Notes under the pieces: model-generated | What the model was told of the DNA's origin: nothing | The model's database searches: none | What the model saw: only the letters and a program-made list of their open reading frames with translations | DNA from: Nitzschia sp. pyKryTriq1 | Taxonomy: Eukaryota > Bacillariophyta > Bacillariophyceae > Bacillariales > Bacillariaceae | Length of the DNA: 64,000 nucleotides | Assembly (NCBI GenBank): GCA_956465555.1 | Contig: OY101131.1 | Location: forward strand, 323,469 to 387,468 | Reading direction: 5' to 3' | Made by a program: the position numbers and the translations under genes | Shown: in pieces, positions 1 through 9,154 of the stretch | Position numbering within the stretch: position 1 is the stretch's first letter | Layout of the letters: the number at the start of each line of letters is the position of its first letter

Positions 1-88
1 TCGATATGTCTATCCTCTTTCACAGAGATGACATATCGAAACACCCAATCCATGCGCAACATCGTCAAGAAGACTGCCTTAGGTGAAA

Positions 89-907
89 ATGGTGGTAACG
101 ACAAGTAGTAGGCAAACCAGGCGAAGAACGAAGAATGCTGGTGCTGCAATAAAGACGGCAGTCGTCGGCACGGCCGCCGTCGCCATGGCCTCCGCGTCCT
201 CTGCGGATTTTAGTGCCTTTGTGGCGTTTCCAGTGCCGAGTACGCCCACTCTTCCCTCCATCTCCAGAAGTACCGGCAAACCTTATAAATTCACATCGGA
301 ACTGCGCTATGGTCAAGACCACATTCTCCCCACCTACACCGAACAATTACATGCCTTGACGACCAAAGGATTTGCCCTCTGGGATATTGTGCAGTCGTGT
401 CATCGTTCGTCGGGTTCTTTGGACAGCGACATTCGACACGATCGGCCCAATCCCATTCGTGACTTTTGCCAAGAGCATCCCAGCGTGCGACGAATCGTTT
501 TGGCCAATGGTAGTAGTGGACTCTCCTTTTTCAAAAAGCATTTTGGTGAATGGATTGAAGAAAGTGGGGAATTACAAATAGTCGAGGGCGACGATATGGA
601 GAAATTGACAGCAGTAGTCGAGGGATACGACGAGACCACCAGCAGCACCACAAACCACAACAGCGACGGGTCTACTTCTTCTACTACTAGTTCACCATCG
701 GAAACCGACGACGAGGCTGAAGCCGCAACAAGAACAACAACAACAACAACAACAACAACAAGAGCCCCAATTTTGGTCATTCCCGCTCTGGCCGTGAGTC
801 CAGCGGCAGCGGCCTACAGCTACGCAGAGAAACGAGACTTTTGGGACCAGCATGTGTATCAAACCGGTCTGAGAGACTACTACAACAATCGGGCAAGCGA
901 ATCATAA
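89..907 (+). CDS. Uracil/hypoxanthine-DNA glycosylase-like protein
   Basis: This single-exon gene encodes about 272 aa from the ATG at 89, with an in-frame stop upstream at 29-31. The core reads like the hypoxanthine/mismatch-specific branch of the uracil-DNA glycosylase superfamily. That branch has a GIALWDV..SC.R.GSLDS.I block, seen here as GFALWDIVQSCHRSSGSLDS near residues 94-115. An NG....FF block follows near 140-150, and a C-terminal P....SPA..AYSY..K..FW block near 231-255. Family members flip out and excise deaminated or damaged bases. The usual N-terminal GS.PS...G.YY..P.N.FW motif is only weakly recognisable near residues 47-70, so the catalytic front end is divergent. A Glu/Thr/Ser-rich insert including a run of nine or more Thr separates the two halves. 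The first 40 residues are basic and Ala/Ser-rich and could be an organellar leader. Family call is fair; substrate is unknown. Confidence 0.65.
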   Translation: MVVTTSSRQTRRRTKNAGAAIKTAVVGTAAVAMASASSADFSAFVAFPVPSTPTLPSISRSTGKPYKFTSELRYGQDHILPTYTEQLHALTTKGFALWDIVQSCHRSSGSLDSDIRHDRPNPIRDFCQEHPSVRRIVLANGSSGLSFFKKHFGEWIEESGELQIVEGDDMEKLTAVVEGYDETTSSTTNHNSDGSTSSTTSSPSETDDEAEAATRTTTTTTTTTRAPILVIPALAVSPAAAAYSYAEKRDFWDQHVYQTGLRDYYNNRASES

Positions 908-1033
908 TAATACTAGTAGTAGTCTCGAAGATTATATATATTAATATTATAGGCTTCCTCTTTATCCCATAAACAAAGAAATTCTTCCTGCCTGGTGTGC
1001 TCGTGTCATATTATACCGGTCCTATTATGAAGT

Positions 1034-2728
1034 TCAAACTGTATAATGCTGCTCAGGCGAAAACACCAATGGCGGCGACGACGGAGCACTGGTGGGCGAA
1101 GCTGCTGCTGATGCTGCTACTACTACTGCGGGTAGTGCTGACGCGGAATACCTGAAATGGTCTGCCACCGGCCTTGGGAACATGATGTACGCTGTGGCTC
1201 TCATAACGTTGACGTAGCTTGGATGAGGATGATGATTCGTTGTAGCCACATGAATACTACTACTACTTGTCGAGTGTTGCTCTTGCTGTTGCTGGTGGTG
1301 GTGGTGCTGTTGTTGCCTATACTGCTGTCTTTGCTGCTGTAATTGTTGTTGGAATTGCTGTTGCTGCTGCTGCTGCTGCTGCTCTTGTTGTCGTAGTCGC
1401 TGCTGATGTTGCTCTTGTCGTTGTTGCTCATGCCAGAATTGCAACAAGGGTCGCAACTGCTCATTCCACATTGGCAACAAATTCCTCTGCATGTTCCTTA
1501 ACAATGGCTCCAAATACAAGTCATCATCGTCGTGGTCACCGGCGGATGATGTTGGTGATATTTGAACCAATCGTTCAATTTGAGAATACCATTCGGCCAG
1601 TACTGGCAAGAATTGAGCGGCTTCTCTTCGAATGTCGGCCCTTAGTCGAGCTCGTGGTGACTGCTGCCGCTGCCGCCGTCGTTGTTGTACTTCGGCTAGT
1701 CGGGCTTCGAGGGCACGTTCGATTTCGGCTGCAATGAGGGTACTTAATCGGTTTTCGTTGCTTTCGGCCGAGGTACCACTCGCAGAAGAAGTATCATGCT
1801 GCGGTCTACCAACACTATCAGGGATGCTCCTGCTGGGCACTAGTCCTGGTGGTACTTGTACTGCCGGTGCCGGTTGTGCTGGTGTTGGAGCTGGTGGATA
1901 ATACTCCAAAGAAACCGCAGGTGGCGGAGGCGACTGAGACGGAGGCCGACGATCATGATGAGCGTCCAACACCACACCACGTCCTGGTGGTGGTGCTCCT
2001 CCTCGAGCAGGATAGTTTTGGTGGACCATCATCATCATCGTTGGATAGGGGTGATATTGACGTTGCCTGCGTTCACGGGCTTGAGCTCCCAATCGTCGTG
2101 CACGAAGTATGGCTACTTGTAGCGTTGGGGAATGAAGGGCTGCTGTTTGTTGTACCGAGGGAGGAGCGGGGAGGTCGTGGGGGACTTCTCTTGTTCTTCC
2201 TGTAGGATGGTACCGGAGGGGGCCCTCTCGTGGTGAAGATGCCGACGGTGATACTGATGCACCGGTACGCTGACTTGGATTGGCACCTTCTGGAAGTGGT
2301 GAAAGATGAACGTAATTGATGACACCATCATCCGATCGCATCTTCAGTCCCTTATCATTCTCGGCGTCTCCCAGTGCTTGATCATTGTCTACCAACATTC
2401 TTCCAAAATAGATCAATCGTTGCCTCTCGACCGGAATATTATCAAATTCCTGCAAACTGGCTATTTGACGCTTCAAGTCTCCCACAGATGACGTAGGCTC
2501 CATTTCGAGAATAGTAGAACTACTGCTGCTTTGTTGTTCTCCCTTGTTCACTTGCTTGACACCGATTTGAAGAATCATCCTCTTGAGCTCCGTCCTGCTC
2601 TCGGCGGGAGGTGAAGTTGCCTGCTGCCAGGCAGCAGCAGCTACTGCCGTAGTAGTAGTAGTTGTTGTTGTGATGAGACCGGCACCGTCCTTCTCATCAT
2701 CACAATGAGCAAGAACAACACCATCCAT
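1034..2728 (-). CDS. Ubiquitin-like domain protein with polyQ tail
   Basis: The 564-aa product has a ubiquitin-like fold near residues 51-144. It begins with the strand MILQIGVKQV, has the helix block VGDLKRQIA, and then IPVERQRLIYFGRMLVD, which corresponds to the IP...QRLI..GK.L.D stretch of ubiquitin. An inserted acidic loop (DNDQALGDAENDKG) follows. Downstream, residues about 150-330 are Pro/Ser-rich and disordered, a basic Gln/Arg segment surrounds residue 340, and residues about 430-490 are almost pure Gln with His. The architecture (N-terminal UBL plus long disordered body) recalls BAG6/scythe or ubiquilin-type shuttle proteins, but no UBA, STI1 or BAG domain is visible. There is no diglycine at the end of the UBL, so it is not a modifier precursor. 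A role in proteasome or chaperone traffic is inference from the fold alone. Confidence 0.72.
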   Translation of the reverse strand: MDGVVLAHCDDEKDGAGLITTTTTTTTAVAAAAWQQATSPPAESRTELKRMILQIGVKQVNKGEQQSSSSSTILEMEPTSSVGDLKRQIASLQEFDNIPVERQRLIYFGRMLVDNDQALGDAENDKGLKMRSDDGVINYVHLSPLPEGANPSQRTGASVSPSASSPREGPLRYHPTGRTREVPHDLPAPPSVQQTAALHSPTLQVAILRARRLGAQARERRQRQYHPYPTMMMMVHQNYPARGGAPPPGRGVVLDAHHDRRPPSQSPPPPAVSLEYYPPAPTPAQPAPAVQVPPGLVPSRSIPDSVGRPQHDTSSASGTSAESNENRLSTLIAAEIERALEARLAEVQQRRRQRQQSPRARLRADIRREAAQFLPVLAEWYSQIERLVQISPTSSAGDHDDDDLYLEPLLRNMQRNLLPMWNEQLRPLLQFWHEQQRQEQHQQRLRQQEQQQQQQQQQFQQQLQQQRQQYRQQQHHHHQQQQEQHSTSSSSIHVATTNHHPHPSYVNVMRATAYIMFPRPVADHFRYSASALPAVVVAASAAASPTSAPSSPPLVFSPEQHYTV

Positions 2729-3747
2729 TATGATGTTGCTGTTGTTCTCCTTGCCCGCTTCGTTCTTTTCGCTGATGTTCCTTGCAAGAACTTCCTCCAG
2801 CGTTCTATTACTCCTGTCCTACAATAATGGCCCTACAAGTAGAATTTTGAGGATTGTTGCAAGGATAAGAATGCAATGGTGGTAATACAAGAGACCTACT
2901 ACTAGTAGATAGAGCAACTGTACCAGTATGATGATAATGGATGATTGCCAGCGAGAGTGAAGCGAGAAGGTTCGGAACAATGCTCGTATTCGCAGCAGAG
3001 CGTGTGTCATTTAAACCAGCATGCGCCTCGTACCAGGTACCGGCACTGTACGTACCATCGGCGGTATTATTTTGATCTACCGGTACCAGGTTTGCATAAT
3101 TAAAGTAGCACCAGAAGGTCGCGTCGATCCTTAAGTCTGAAATTGCTAGAAATAAATACAGAATGGTACAGAACTGTTGAACCACGTCTCGATTGTACCG
3201 GTATCAGTGACTTATGCGCACTGTACAATTAATAGTCAAAAGCACACAATAGCACAGTACATGGCACTAACTGTGCGGGTAGGTACGCATGCCACAGCAC
3301 GTACGTGCTTCTGGTGGTTTTCGCGGGCTTTTTTGGCCTTCTCCGTCGAACGAAGGCACGCGCCATCGCACATCGCATGTGCGCCCCCCACCCCCACCCC
3401 TAAATTGAGACCCCCCCAAAACGAACAAAGGACAGACAGACTACATATATTTTAGTGGCACATGATGATGATCTTGATAGCTGAATTTCATAGATTAGTA
3501 GTCAAAAAGACTATTATTAATCAAAGTCCTGTCGGAAGCGACGCGTATTTTTGTCGGGAGAGAGGATCAAAATCCCGTGGGATTTCGATTTCGTGGATTC
3601 TTCAAACTAATATTCCGCGGGATTTGGAATTTCGCGGGATTGTCGTAACAGCATTGATTTTCAACATATTATTATGATACAGTAATAAAATTGATCTGGA
3701 TGGGTATGTCACACAAGTAGTCACGACAATAATAAAGCGCAACAACA
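2729..3747. other. Intergenic, divergent promoter region
   Basis: No convincing gene lies between the divergently transcribed UBL and AT-hook genes. Short open frames here have no recognisable protein features. The stretch holds GTACCGGTA-type palindromes (around 3035-3095 and 3190), a C-rich run around 3385-3420, and the CGCGGGATT cluster annotated separately. Confidence 0.6.
3570..3641. promoter_or_regulatory. Cluster of three GGGATT(T) boxes upstream of the AT-hook gene
   Basis: Three related sites lie 107-178 bp before the ATG at 3748. They read CCCGTGGGATTT (GGGATT at 3579-3584), CCGCGGGATTT (3619-3624) and TCGCGGGATTG (3636-3641). The first is a palindrome with 7-nt arms (AAATCCC, GGGATTT) around GT. 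The TTCGCGGGA core resembles an E2F-type site, but that is inference from resemblance only. Confidence 0.3.
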
Positions 3748-6700
3748 ATGACGACGAGTCCTCTACTACTATTGGACGAAGAAGAAGAAGAAGAAAAAGG
3801 AAAAGAAGATGATGATGAAAAAGAAGAAGAATCATCATCATCAGCAACAGCAGCATTGTCGTTTCTCCAGAGTTGTCGCCACGATCCCCGCCGGGCCGCC
3901 GTGATTTTGGCGCAGCACGCCCGTCGCGAAGACGAGTCGTCACCATCGGTATCTGTATCGGTATCTGTATCCGTATCATCGGTATCAGCTTTTTCGTCTC
4001 GCGAAGCTTTGAAAGAAATGGCCATTCAGCTCCTTCAAGAATTGCAAGTCGTAACAATACGAGTAGACAAAGACGACGAGGCAGCAGCGGCGGCAGCAGC
4101 AGCAGCAACAGTACCAACAGTATCTACTGCACTCCAAAATTTTCAAATGCCGTATTCGAATTCATTCAATGCGGAAGACCACGAAAACCTTTTTCATGTC
4201 TGGCGGGCTCTCTTTTGTGGCAGCAAGAATGAACAAAAATATGCCAGTGGGAATGCGCGTTGTCTATTCCCGGGTCATCCTTACCATGCCGATCGTCTCT
4301 TGTGGGCCGGACAAGCGTTGTTGGAGAGAGAAGAAGACTCGTCGCACTGTGTTTTGGCAGCAAGGACTACGACGACGACGACGGCGACATCAGGATCATC
4401 GAGAACAACAGCAACAACAACAACAACTTGTTCCAGCAACAGCAACAATAACCAGCAGCCTCATCAAGAAGAAGCTTCTCAAAACGCTAATGCCGCAACG
4501 GTCACCAGTCAATCATCATCATCATCACCACCATCCGCGCAGCGGCATAAGGTACCGGGAATGTCATCCTCTTCTTCTTCTTTGACGAGTTGGATTCAAA
4601 CATGGTGTGAGTCCTACGACATTCCGATGGAGGAATGGATCCTTCTTCCGCCGTGCCGACTATTTCTATTGTTCGACGACGAGCCGCCACCACCAGCAGG
4701 AGAATCGGAATCCACTTCCTCGGCTTCTACTACTACTGTTGCTGCGACTACTACTACATCTGCAACTGCAACTGCGGTTGTTCTTCCGCCGCTATTAAAA
4801 ATACTCCAAGACGAGAATTATCATTACTGGCAGCGTTTGATTTCCATTGTTTCGACTGCCTTGAGAGAATGGCGTCTCAGTGTCATGTTTCCCGCTCTTA
4901 TTGTGTGGCTTCACGAGCAACAGCAACAGCAACAGCAGAGCAACAGTAACAACCGTCCGCCGGGGCGGCCACAACAACAACAACAACAACATCATCAATT
5001 GGTGGCACTTCAATGTCTCGTGTTTTTGGCACGGGTTCATTGTGCTATGAAACTCTTGCAACGTCGAGCTTTGGAAAGTCCCACCTTGTTGGCCAAAATC
5101 TTGCGATGTGCCCATTTGCTACAACATTACTACGTTGACGTTGTTCTTGTTGTTGGAGGAGGAGGAGGAGGAGGAAGAGAAGGAGAACAAGCTACTACTG
5201 CTACTGCTACTACTTCTTCTTCTTCTTCTTCTTCTTGGCCATCTTCACGTGTTGCTCTCTTAGAGCAAGCGCTTCGTGTACCACCACCAGCAGCAGTAGC
5301 GGCCGCACCACAAGATTCGTCCATCAGGCGCCCTACAGAGAAGAAGAAAAGAGGTCGACCCCGAAAAGAGGAGAACCGTGGTCGTCCAACAACAACAACG
5401 GCAACGACAACAACAACAAAGGACGACTCCTCCGCCACGCCAAAGAGGAATCAGGCGAAAGAGAAGAGGAAACGGGGTAGACCCAGAAAAGACGATACCA
5501 CTGCCACAAAAAGTACTACGACTACGACTACTACTGCGTTCACGGCGGGTCACGACAAGAACGATGAACAACGACAACAAGAAATGGAGGATGATTCTAT
5601 CCCCGAGACGACGTCGCCACCCCTCAAGAAACGAAAGCGAGGACGGCCCCGCAAACAACAACCGCAAGAACATGATGATGAGGCGAATGCTACTGCTACT
5701 GCTACTGGTACTGGTACTACTAGTGTCAGTAGCTGTACTAGTCATCCACTAGCACCAGTGGTGGCGAGGGAAAAGGCGCCTTTGATGATGGGTAATGATG
5801 ATAGGCCTCGAAAACAGGCAAAGAAACAACAGCCGTTTGGTACTACTACTACTACTGCTACTACTACTACAACGTGGAGGCAGATGACATTGCTGGACGA
5901 ACGAATCATCATCAGCAGTCGTACTGGCAGTGATAAGACCACCACGCCAGCAGCGGCATCCACGAGTCCTCCTTTCGCCGGTTCTTCCCCCACCACCACA
6001 GCTCAAGAAGAAGATGATGATGATGATGATCCGTATGGTGCCGAAATCGGGGTTGACTTTTTGACCTTTGATGAAATTCTCGAACTTCCCGTCGAACAAC
6101 TCGATCTACAATCCGGGAAAGTCCTACAAGAGTTTGCCGATGGCAATACGGCTCGTCAAGTCGCCAGCAGGGTTGTACTACCAACATCATCGTCATCATC
6201 GTCGTCGTCATCATCATCATCGCCCCTCGTCGACAAGAGTGCCTTTTGTTTTTGTCTCTTGGGTCGTCAACCGTGTCAATATTCAGATTGGGGAGGACAG
6301 TTTGATCGGCACGTATTCCAGGGGAAATTTTGGAGATTGAAAGGCTCTCAAGCCGTACGTAAAAGAAGTAGTCGTATGACGAGCCGCCGTCCTTTTATGG
6401 TACAAGAAGATCATCGTAAACAACAACAGCAACAAAAACAAGGCGATGATGATGGTGATTCATCTTCTTCAGAGTCCATTATGGAAAATTTTGCGCCTTC
6501 TCCTAATACCAATGAGTATGGTAGTACGGCAAGATCGGTTTCTGTGGAACCTCCCGTCGCAGCGCCGCCACCGCCACCACCAACCAAGGAAAATCCTCTC
6601 TCAGAAGAAGCATTGGCGGATGTGCTCCAAAGAATCGACACCATCACGTTGCCGGCGGCCATTTTGGAGTTACCAGTGGAGCAATTGGATCCCACTGATG

Positions 6701-7629
6701 GGCGCCTGTTGCAATCGTTTTCAAGTGGAACCGCGGCCCTGGAAAGCTTACCAAGAGGCCATTTGTATACTCTCTTTTTAGCGCTCGTTGGAATACGAGT
6801 CGTCAGAGGCCGGGATCCTCATCTCTACCGAGGGTTCTATTGGAGAATCAGAGGCAACCACCACTGCCAGCGCGTTCCACTGGAATCCCTCTCCCCGCCG
6901 GAATTATTGGAGCTTCCCGTCGAACGATTGGATATTGAAACAGGCCATGTGGTCCAGACTTTTGCCAACGGCTACAAGGCACATGGCTTCATGAGTGATT
7001 TGAAACATCACTATCCGTTTTATCGAGTCCTCATGGGACTGACACTGAACCCCAAATTGAAACAAAAGCCTCGCATATACAAGGGCTCCTTCTGGCGCGT
7101 CAAGGGGACGGACCACTCACCAGTAGCAGTACTAGGGGAGGACCCTACTACTCTTGCTACTTGTACTGCTACTGGTGGTACCAAGCGTCCTTGTTTATCA
7201 TCCCGTTGCGCTAGTCCAACCCGTGTTGCTGGCCGCGGTACTTCGGCGGCTACAACTACTGCTCGGGAAGAAGAATCGTGCCCCGGCAATCAAGATTTGG
7301 CTTCAAGTCGTGGTTCCAGCGACGAACAAGACGGCGATGAGGAGGATTCTATCGTGGTATCATCTCCAGCCCCGAAGAAACTAGGAATGCAGCATCCCCC
7401 ATCTTTGCAGGACTCTTCTCCCTCGTCAGCGTCATCATCCGAGCTTTCATCGTCGCCTGACAACAACATGACAGCAAAGACGAACGACCCAAAAGGACGG
7501 GGGGGCTCGTCGCCCAAGGTCATTTATAAGAAGGATAATTTTGACGATCCCCTCTCATCATCGTCCGACGAAGAATCGGAAGCATATGTTTCTGGCGAAG
7601 AAGAATATTCGTCTATGGATGAGGAGTAA
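3748..7629 (+). CDS. AT-hook protein with three NUMOD-like repeat modules
   Basis: This 1293-aa single-exon protein has three parts. The N-terminal 500 residues contain conserved-looking islands (about 130-195, with FHVWRALFCG and FPGHPYHADRLLWAGQALLER; and about 280-310) between Thr/Ser/Gln runs. Three AT-hooks of the KKRGRPRK type follow near residues 531-547, 571-582 and 626-637, so minor-groove DNA binding is likely. The C-terminal part has three copies of one module, near 773-867, 969-1038 and 1050-1121. Each begins LELPVE(Q/R)LD...G.(V/L)(L/V)Q.F..G and ends (F/Y)(R/K)G.(F/Y)WR(L/I/V)(K/R)G. That layout, a VxQxDxxTGxxxxxF start and a GGxxWR-like end, is what I know from NUMOD-type DNA-binding modules of homing endonucleases. 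No nuclease motif is visible. The tail is acidic and Ser-rich. A nuclear chromatin or transcription role is inferred. Confidence 0.75.
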   Translation: MTTSPLLLLDEEEEEEKGKEDDDEKEEESSSSATAALSFLQSCRHDPRRAAVILAQHARREDESSPSVSVSVSVSVSSVSAFSSREALKEMAIQLLQELQVVTIRVDKDDEAAAAAAAAATVPTVSTALQNFQMPYSNSFNAEDHENLFHVWRALFCGSKNEQKYASGNARCLFPGHPYHADRLLWAGQALLEREEDSSHCVLAARTTTTTTATSGSSRTTATTTTTCSSNSNNNQQPHQEEASQNANAATVTSQSSSSSPPSAQRHKVPGMSSSSSSLTSWIQTWCESYDIPMEEWILLPPCRLFLLFDDEPPPPAGESESTSSASTTTVAATTTTSATATAVVLPPLLKILQDENYHYWQRLISIVSTALREWRLSVMFPALIVWLHEQQQQQQQSNSNNRPPGRPQQQQQQHHQLVALQCLVFLARVHCAMKLLQRRALESPTLLAKILRCAHLLQHYYVDVVLVVGGGGGGGREGEQATTATATTSSSSSSSWPSSRVALLEQALRVPPPAAVAAAPQDSSIRRPTEKKKRGRPRKEENRGRPTTTTATTTTTKDDSSATPKRNQAKEKRKRGRPRKDDTTATKSTTTTTTTAFTAGHDKNDEQRQQEMEDDSIPETTSPPLKKRKRGRPRKQQPQEHDDEANATATATGTGTTSVSSCTSHPLAPVVAREKAPLMMGNDDRPRKQAKKQQPFGTTTTTATTTTTWRQMTLLDERIIISSRTGSDKTTTPAAASTSPPFAGSSPTTTAQEEDDDDDDPYGAEIGVDFLTFDEILELPVEQLDLQSGKVLQEFADGNTARQVASRVVLPTSSSSSSSSSSSSPLVDKSAFCFCLLGRQPCQYSDWGGQFDRHVFQGKFWRLKGSQAVRKRSSRMTSRRPFMVQEDHRKQQQQQKQGDDDGDSSSSESIMENFAPSPNTNEYGSTARSVSVEPPVAAPPPPPPTKENPLSEEALADVLQRIDTITLPAAILELPVEQLDPTDGRLLQSFSSGTAALESLPRGHLYTLFLALVGIRVVRGRDPHLYRGFYWRIRGNHHCQRVPLESLSPPELLELPVERLDIETGHVVQTFANGYKAHGFMSDLKHHYPFYRVLMGLTLNPKLKQKPRIYKGSFWRVKGTDHSPVAVLGEDPTTLATCTATGGTKRPCLSSRCASPTRVAGRGTSAATTTAREEESCPGNQDLASSRGSSDEQDGDEEDSIVVSSPAPKKLGMQHPPSLQDSSPSSASSSELSSSPDNNMTAKTNDPKGRGGSSPKVIYKKDNFDDPLSSSSDEESEAYVSGEEEYSSMDEE

Positions 7630-7807
7630 CTATTGTTTGCGACGACGACTATTTCTTGTAGTTCGCTGTTTAGGGGATGATTGTATTTGGACAAAGACGA
7701 GAGACTAGTAGATATGAGTTCCATACCCTCTAGTATTAGGTGCTAAAAGGCAACGAAACAATGTTCCGACTGGTAGAAAGTGAGAGTGTTAACTACTGCT
7801 CCTACTA

Positions 7808-8506
7808 CTATGCCGCCCCAGCACAATGCAAAAAGCTGCCTGGCAGGCCAAGTGAAATATTTCCGAAAAATACCTCCATTTCTGCTGGATTGACGCCTCT
7901 GTTTTGTGTCAGATAGAGTAAAGTTGATAGCAATTGTCGGAAGCACTTTTCTGATCGGTCGATATCCTCAACGAGGCGATGGACTGATCCCAAGTTGTTC
8001 AGTATCGATACCAGGAATAGAGGCGACACGAACAATGAGCAGCCTCGGATTCGTTCCAAACTGAAACAGTGCTCGTACAACCGCGCAGCAACTTTCAACG
8101 CTTCATTGTTTTTCGTTTCAAGTCCTCTCAGGTGGTTTGTCAGAGCGAGGTTGAACGTTATCGCTGTAGATACTAGACCACTTGACGAATCGATCCAAGC
8201 AGTATTCGATTCGAGATTTTCAGGGATTCGAATAGGATGCTGGTAGATAAGGACGACTGTGTTGTCTTCACTGTATGGCATCGTTTTCATCCATTCATCC
8301 ATATTGGGGGGATTTGACACGGCCCCTTGCCTTTCTATTTGTGACAGATGCACGCGGCATCGTTTGTTGTGGTGGTGCGTCTTCTTGAAACTGTGAAAGG
8401 CAATTGTTAGCGCCTTGAGAGCCGACTTGACGTCTCCGCGCTCTAGGTGTTTCGCTCCAGCATTATTGGACGTGATTGCTTTCCCGAACGATCTTGAATT
8501 GTCCAT
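7808..8506 (-). CDS. Diatom-type tetratricopeptide-like protein
   Basis: The product is 232 aa. Its start at 8506 follows a normal intergenic stretch. It has the order of blocks I associate with a large diatom paralogue family. An N-terminal TPR-like helix pair (NNAGAKHLERGDVKSALKAL) comes first. A variable stretch is followed by FNLALTNHLRGLETKN and LKVAARLYEHCFSLE, then by ILNNLGSVHRLVEDIDRSEKCFRQLLSTLLYL, and the protein ends at a short CAGAA terminus. The helical repeats imply protein-protein interaction; no catalytic motif is visible and the family has no function known to me. The full block order is present, so the gene appears intact. It is read from the strand opposite both neighbours. 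Confidence 0.75.
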   Translation of the reverse strand: MDNSRSFGKAITSNNAGAKHLERGDVKSALKALTIAFHSFKKTHHHNKRCRVHLSQIERQGAVSNPPNMDEWMKTMPYSEDNTVVLIYQHPIRIPENLESNTAWIDSSSGLVSTAITFNLALTNHLRGLETKNNEALKVAARLYEHCFSLERIRGCSLFVSPLFLVSILNNLGSVHRLVEDIDRSEKCFRQLLSTLLYLTQNRGVNPAEMEVFFGNISLGLPGSFLHCAGAA

Positions 8507-9154
8507 GGTATTGCGTATCGTTTACTTTATCGATATTGGATCGATGTACAGATTGATAGATTTGTGTGTTGTGTGAGGTGTGTGAGAGAGAGACAAGAAA
8601 GTCGGAAAGACTCTATGTTGTTTTCAATTTTGTGCTCTTCGCACTAACTCAACAAGCAAAAGATTGATAGAGAACCAATTTTGCAAATAAATTGAAAGTG
8701 CCGAACCTTGCCGCGGTACTGAGCAATTTCAGACTTATTAGATCGAGCTGCTGATAGAAAACTTCTCAATCCGTATACTTATTGTACCCGCCGGCGGAAG
8801 AAACTGCCACAAGTCTCATCGCAAAAAAATGTTCTCAATTTCTCATCGTACACGCCTTCACCCTTCACGTTGACGACGACCGCCCGCACGGCGTCCGTGC
8901 GTCCGTTGATTTCTGGCGTCTGGCCTTCTATACATCGCCCCCAAAATTGCCGTATTCTTGACAATGATAATGATGATGATATAGCCTATGCGCGGTTCAA
9001 GTAGTGATGATGATTCATCCATTCATGGGAACAGAGTACGAGTGCTGATTATAATACTGTAATAGTCCATCATCAACCCAACTCAGTATGTCCAGCAGCA
9101 ACAGCAAGAGCAAGAAGGAATGCAAGGAGATCATCAGCCACGGCCATCACAATA
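8507..9154. other. Intergenic, divergent promoter region
   Basis: No gene is visible. A GT- and GA-rich tract (about 8560-8600) sits just upstream of the TPR-like gene. The short reverse-strand frame at 8779-8964 has no protein-like features. Confidence 0.5.

Noticed and set aside
2808-3185. 125-aa reverse frame upstream of the UBL gene
   Set aside because: Composition is like spacer DNA, no family features, and it sits in the promoter region.
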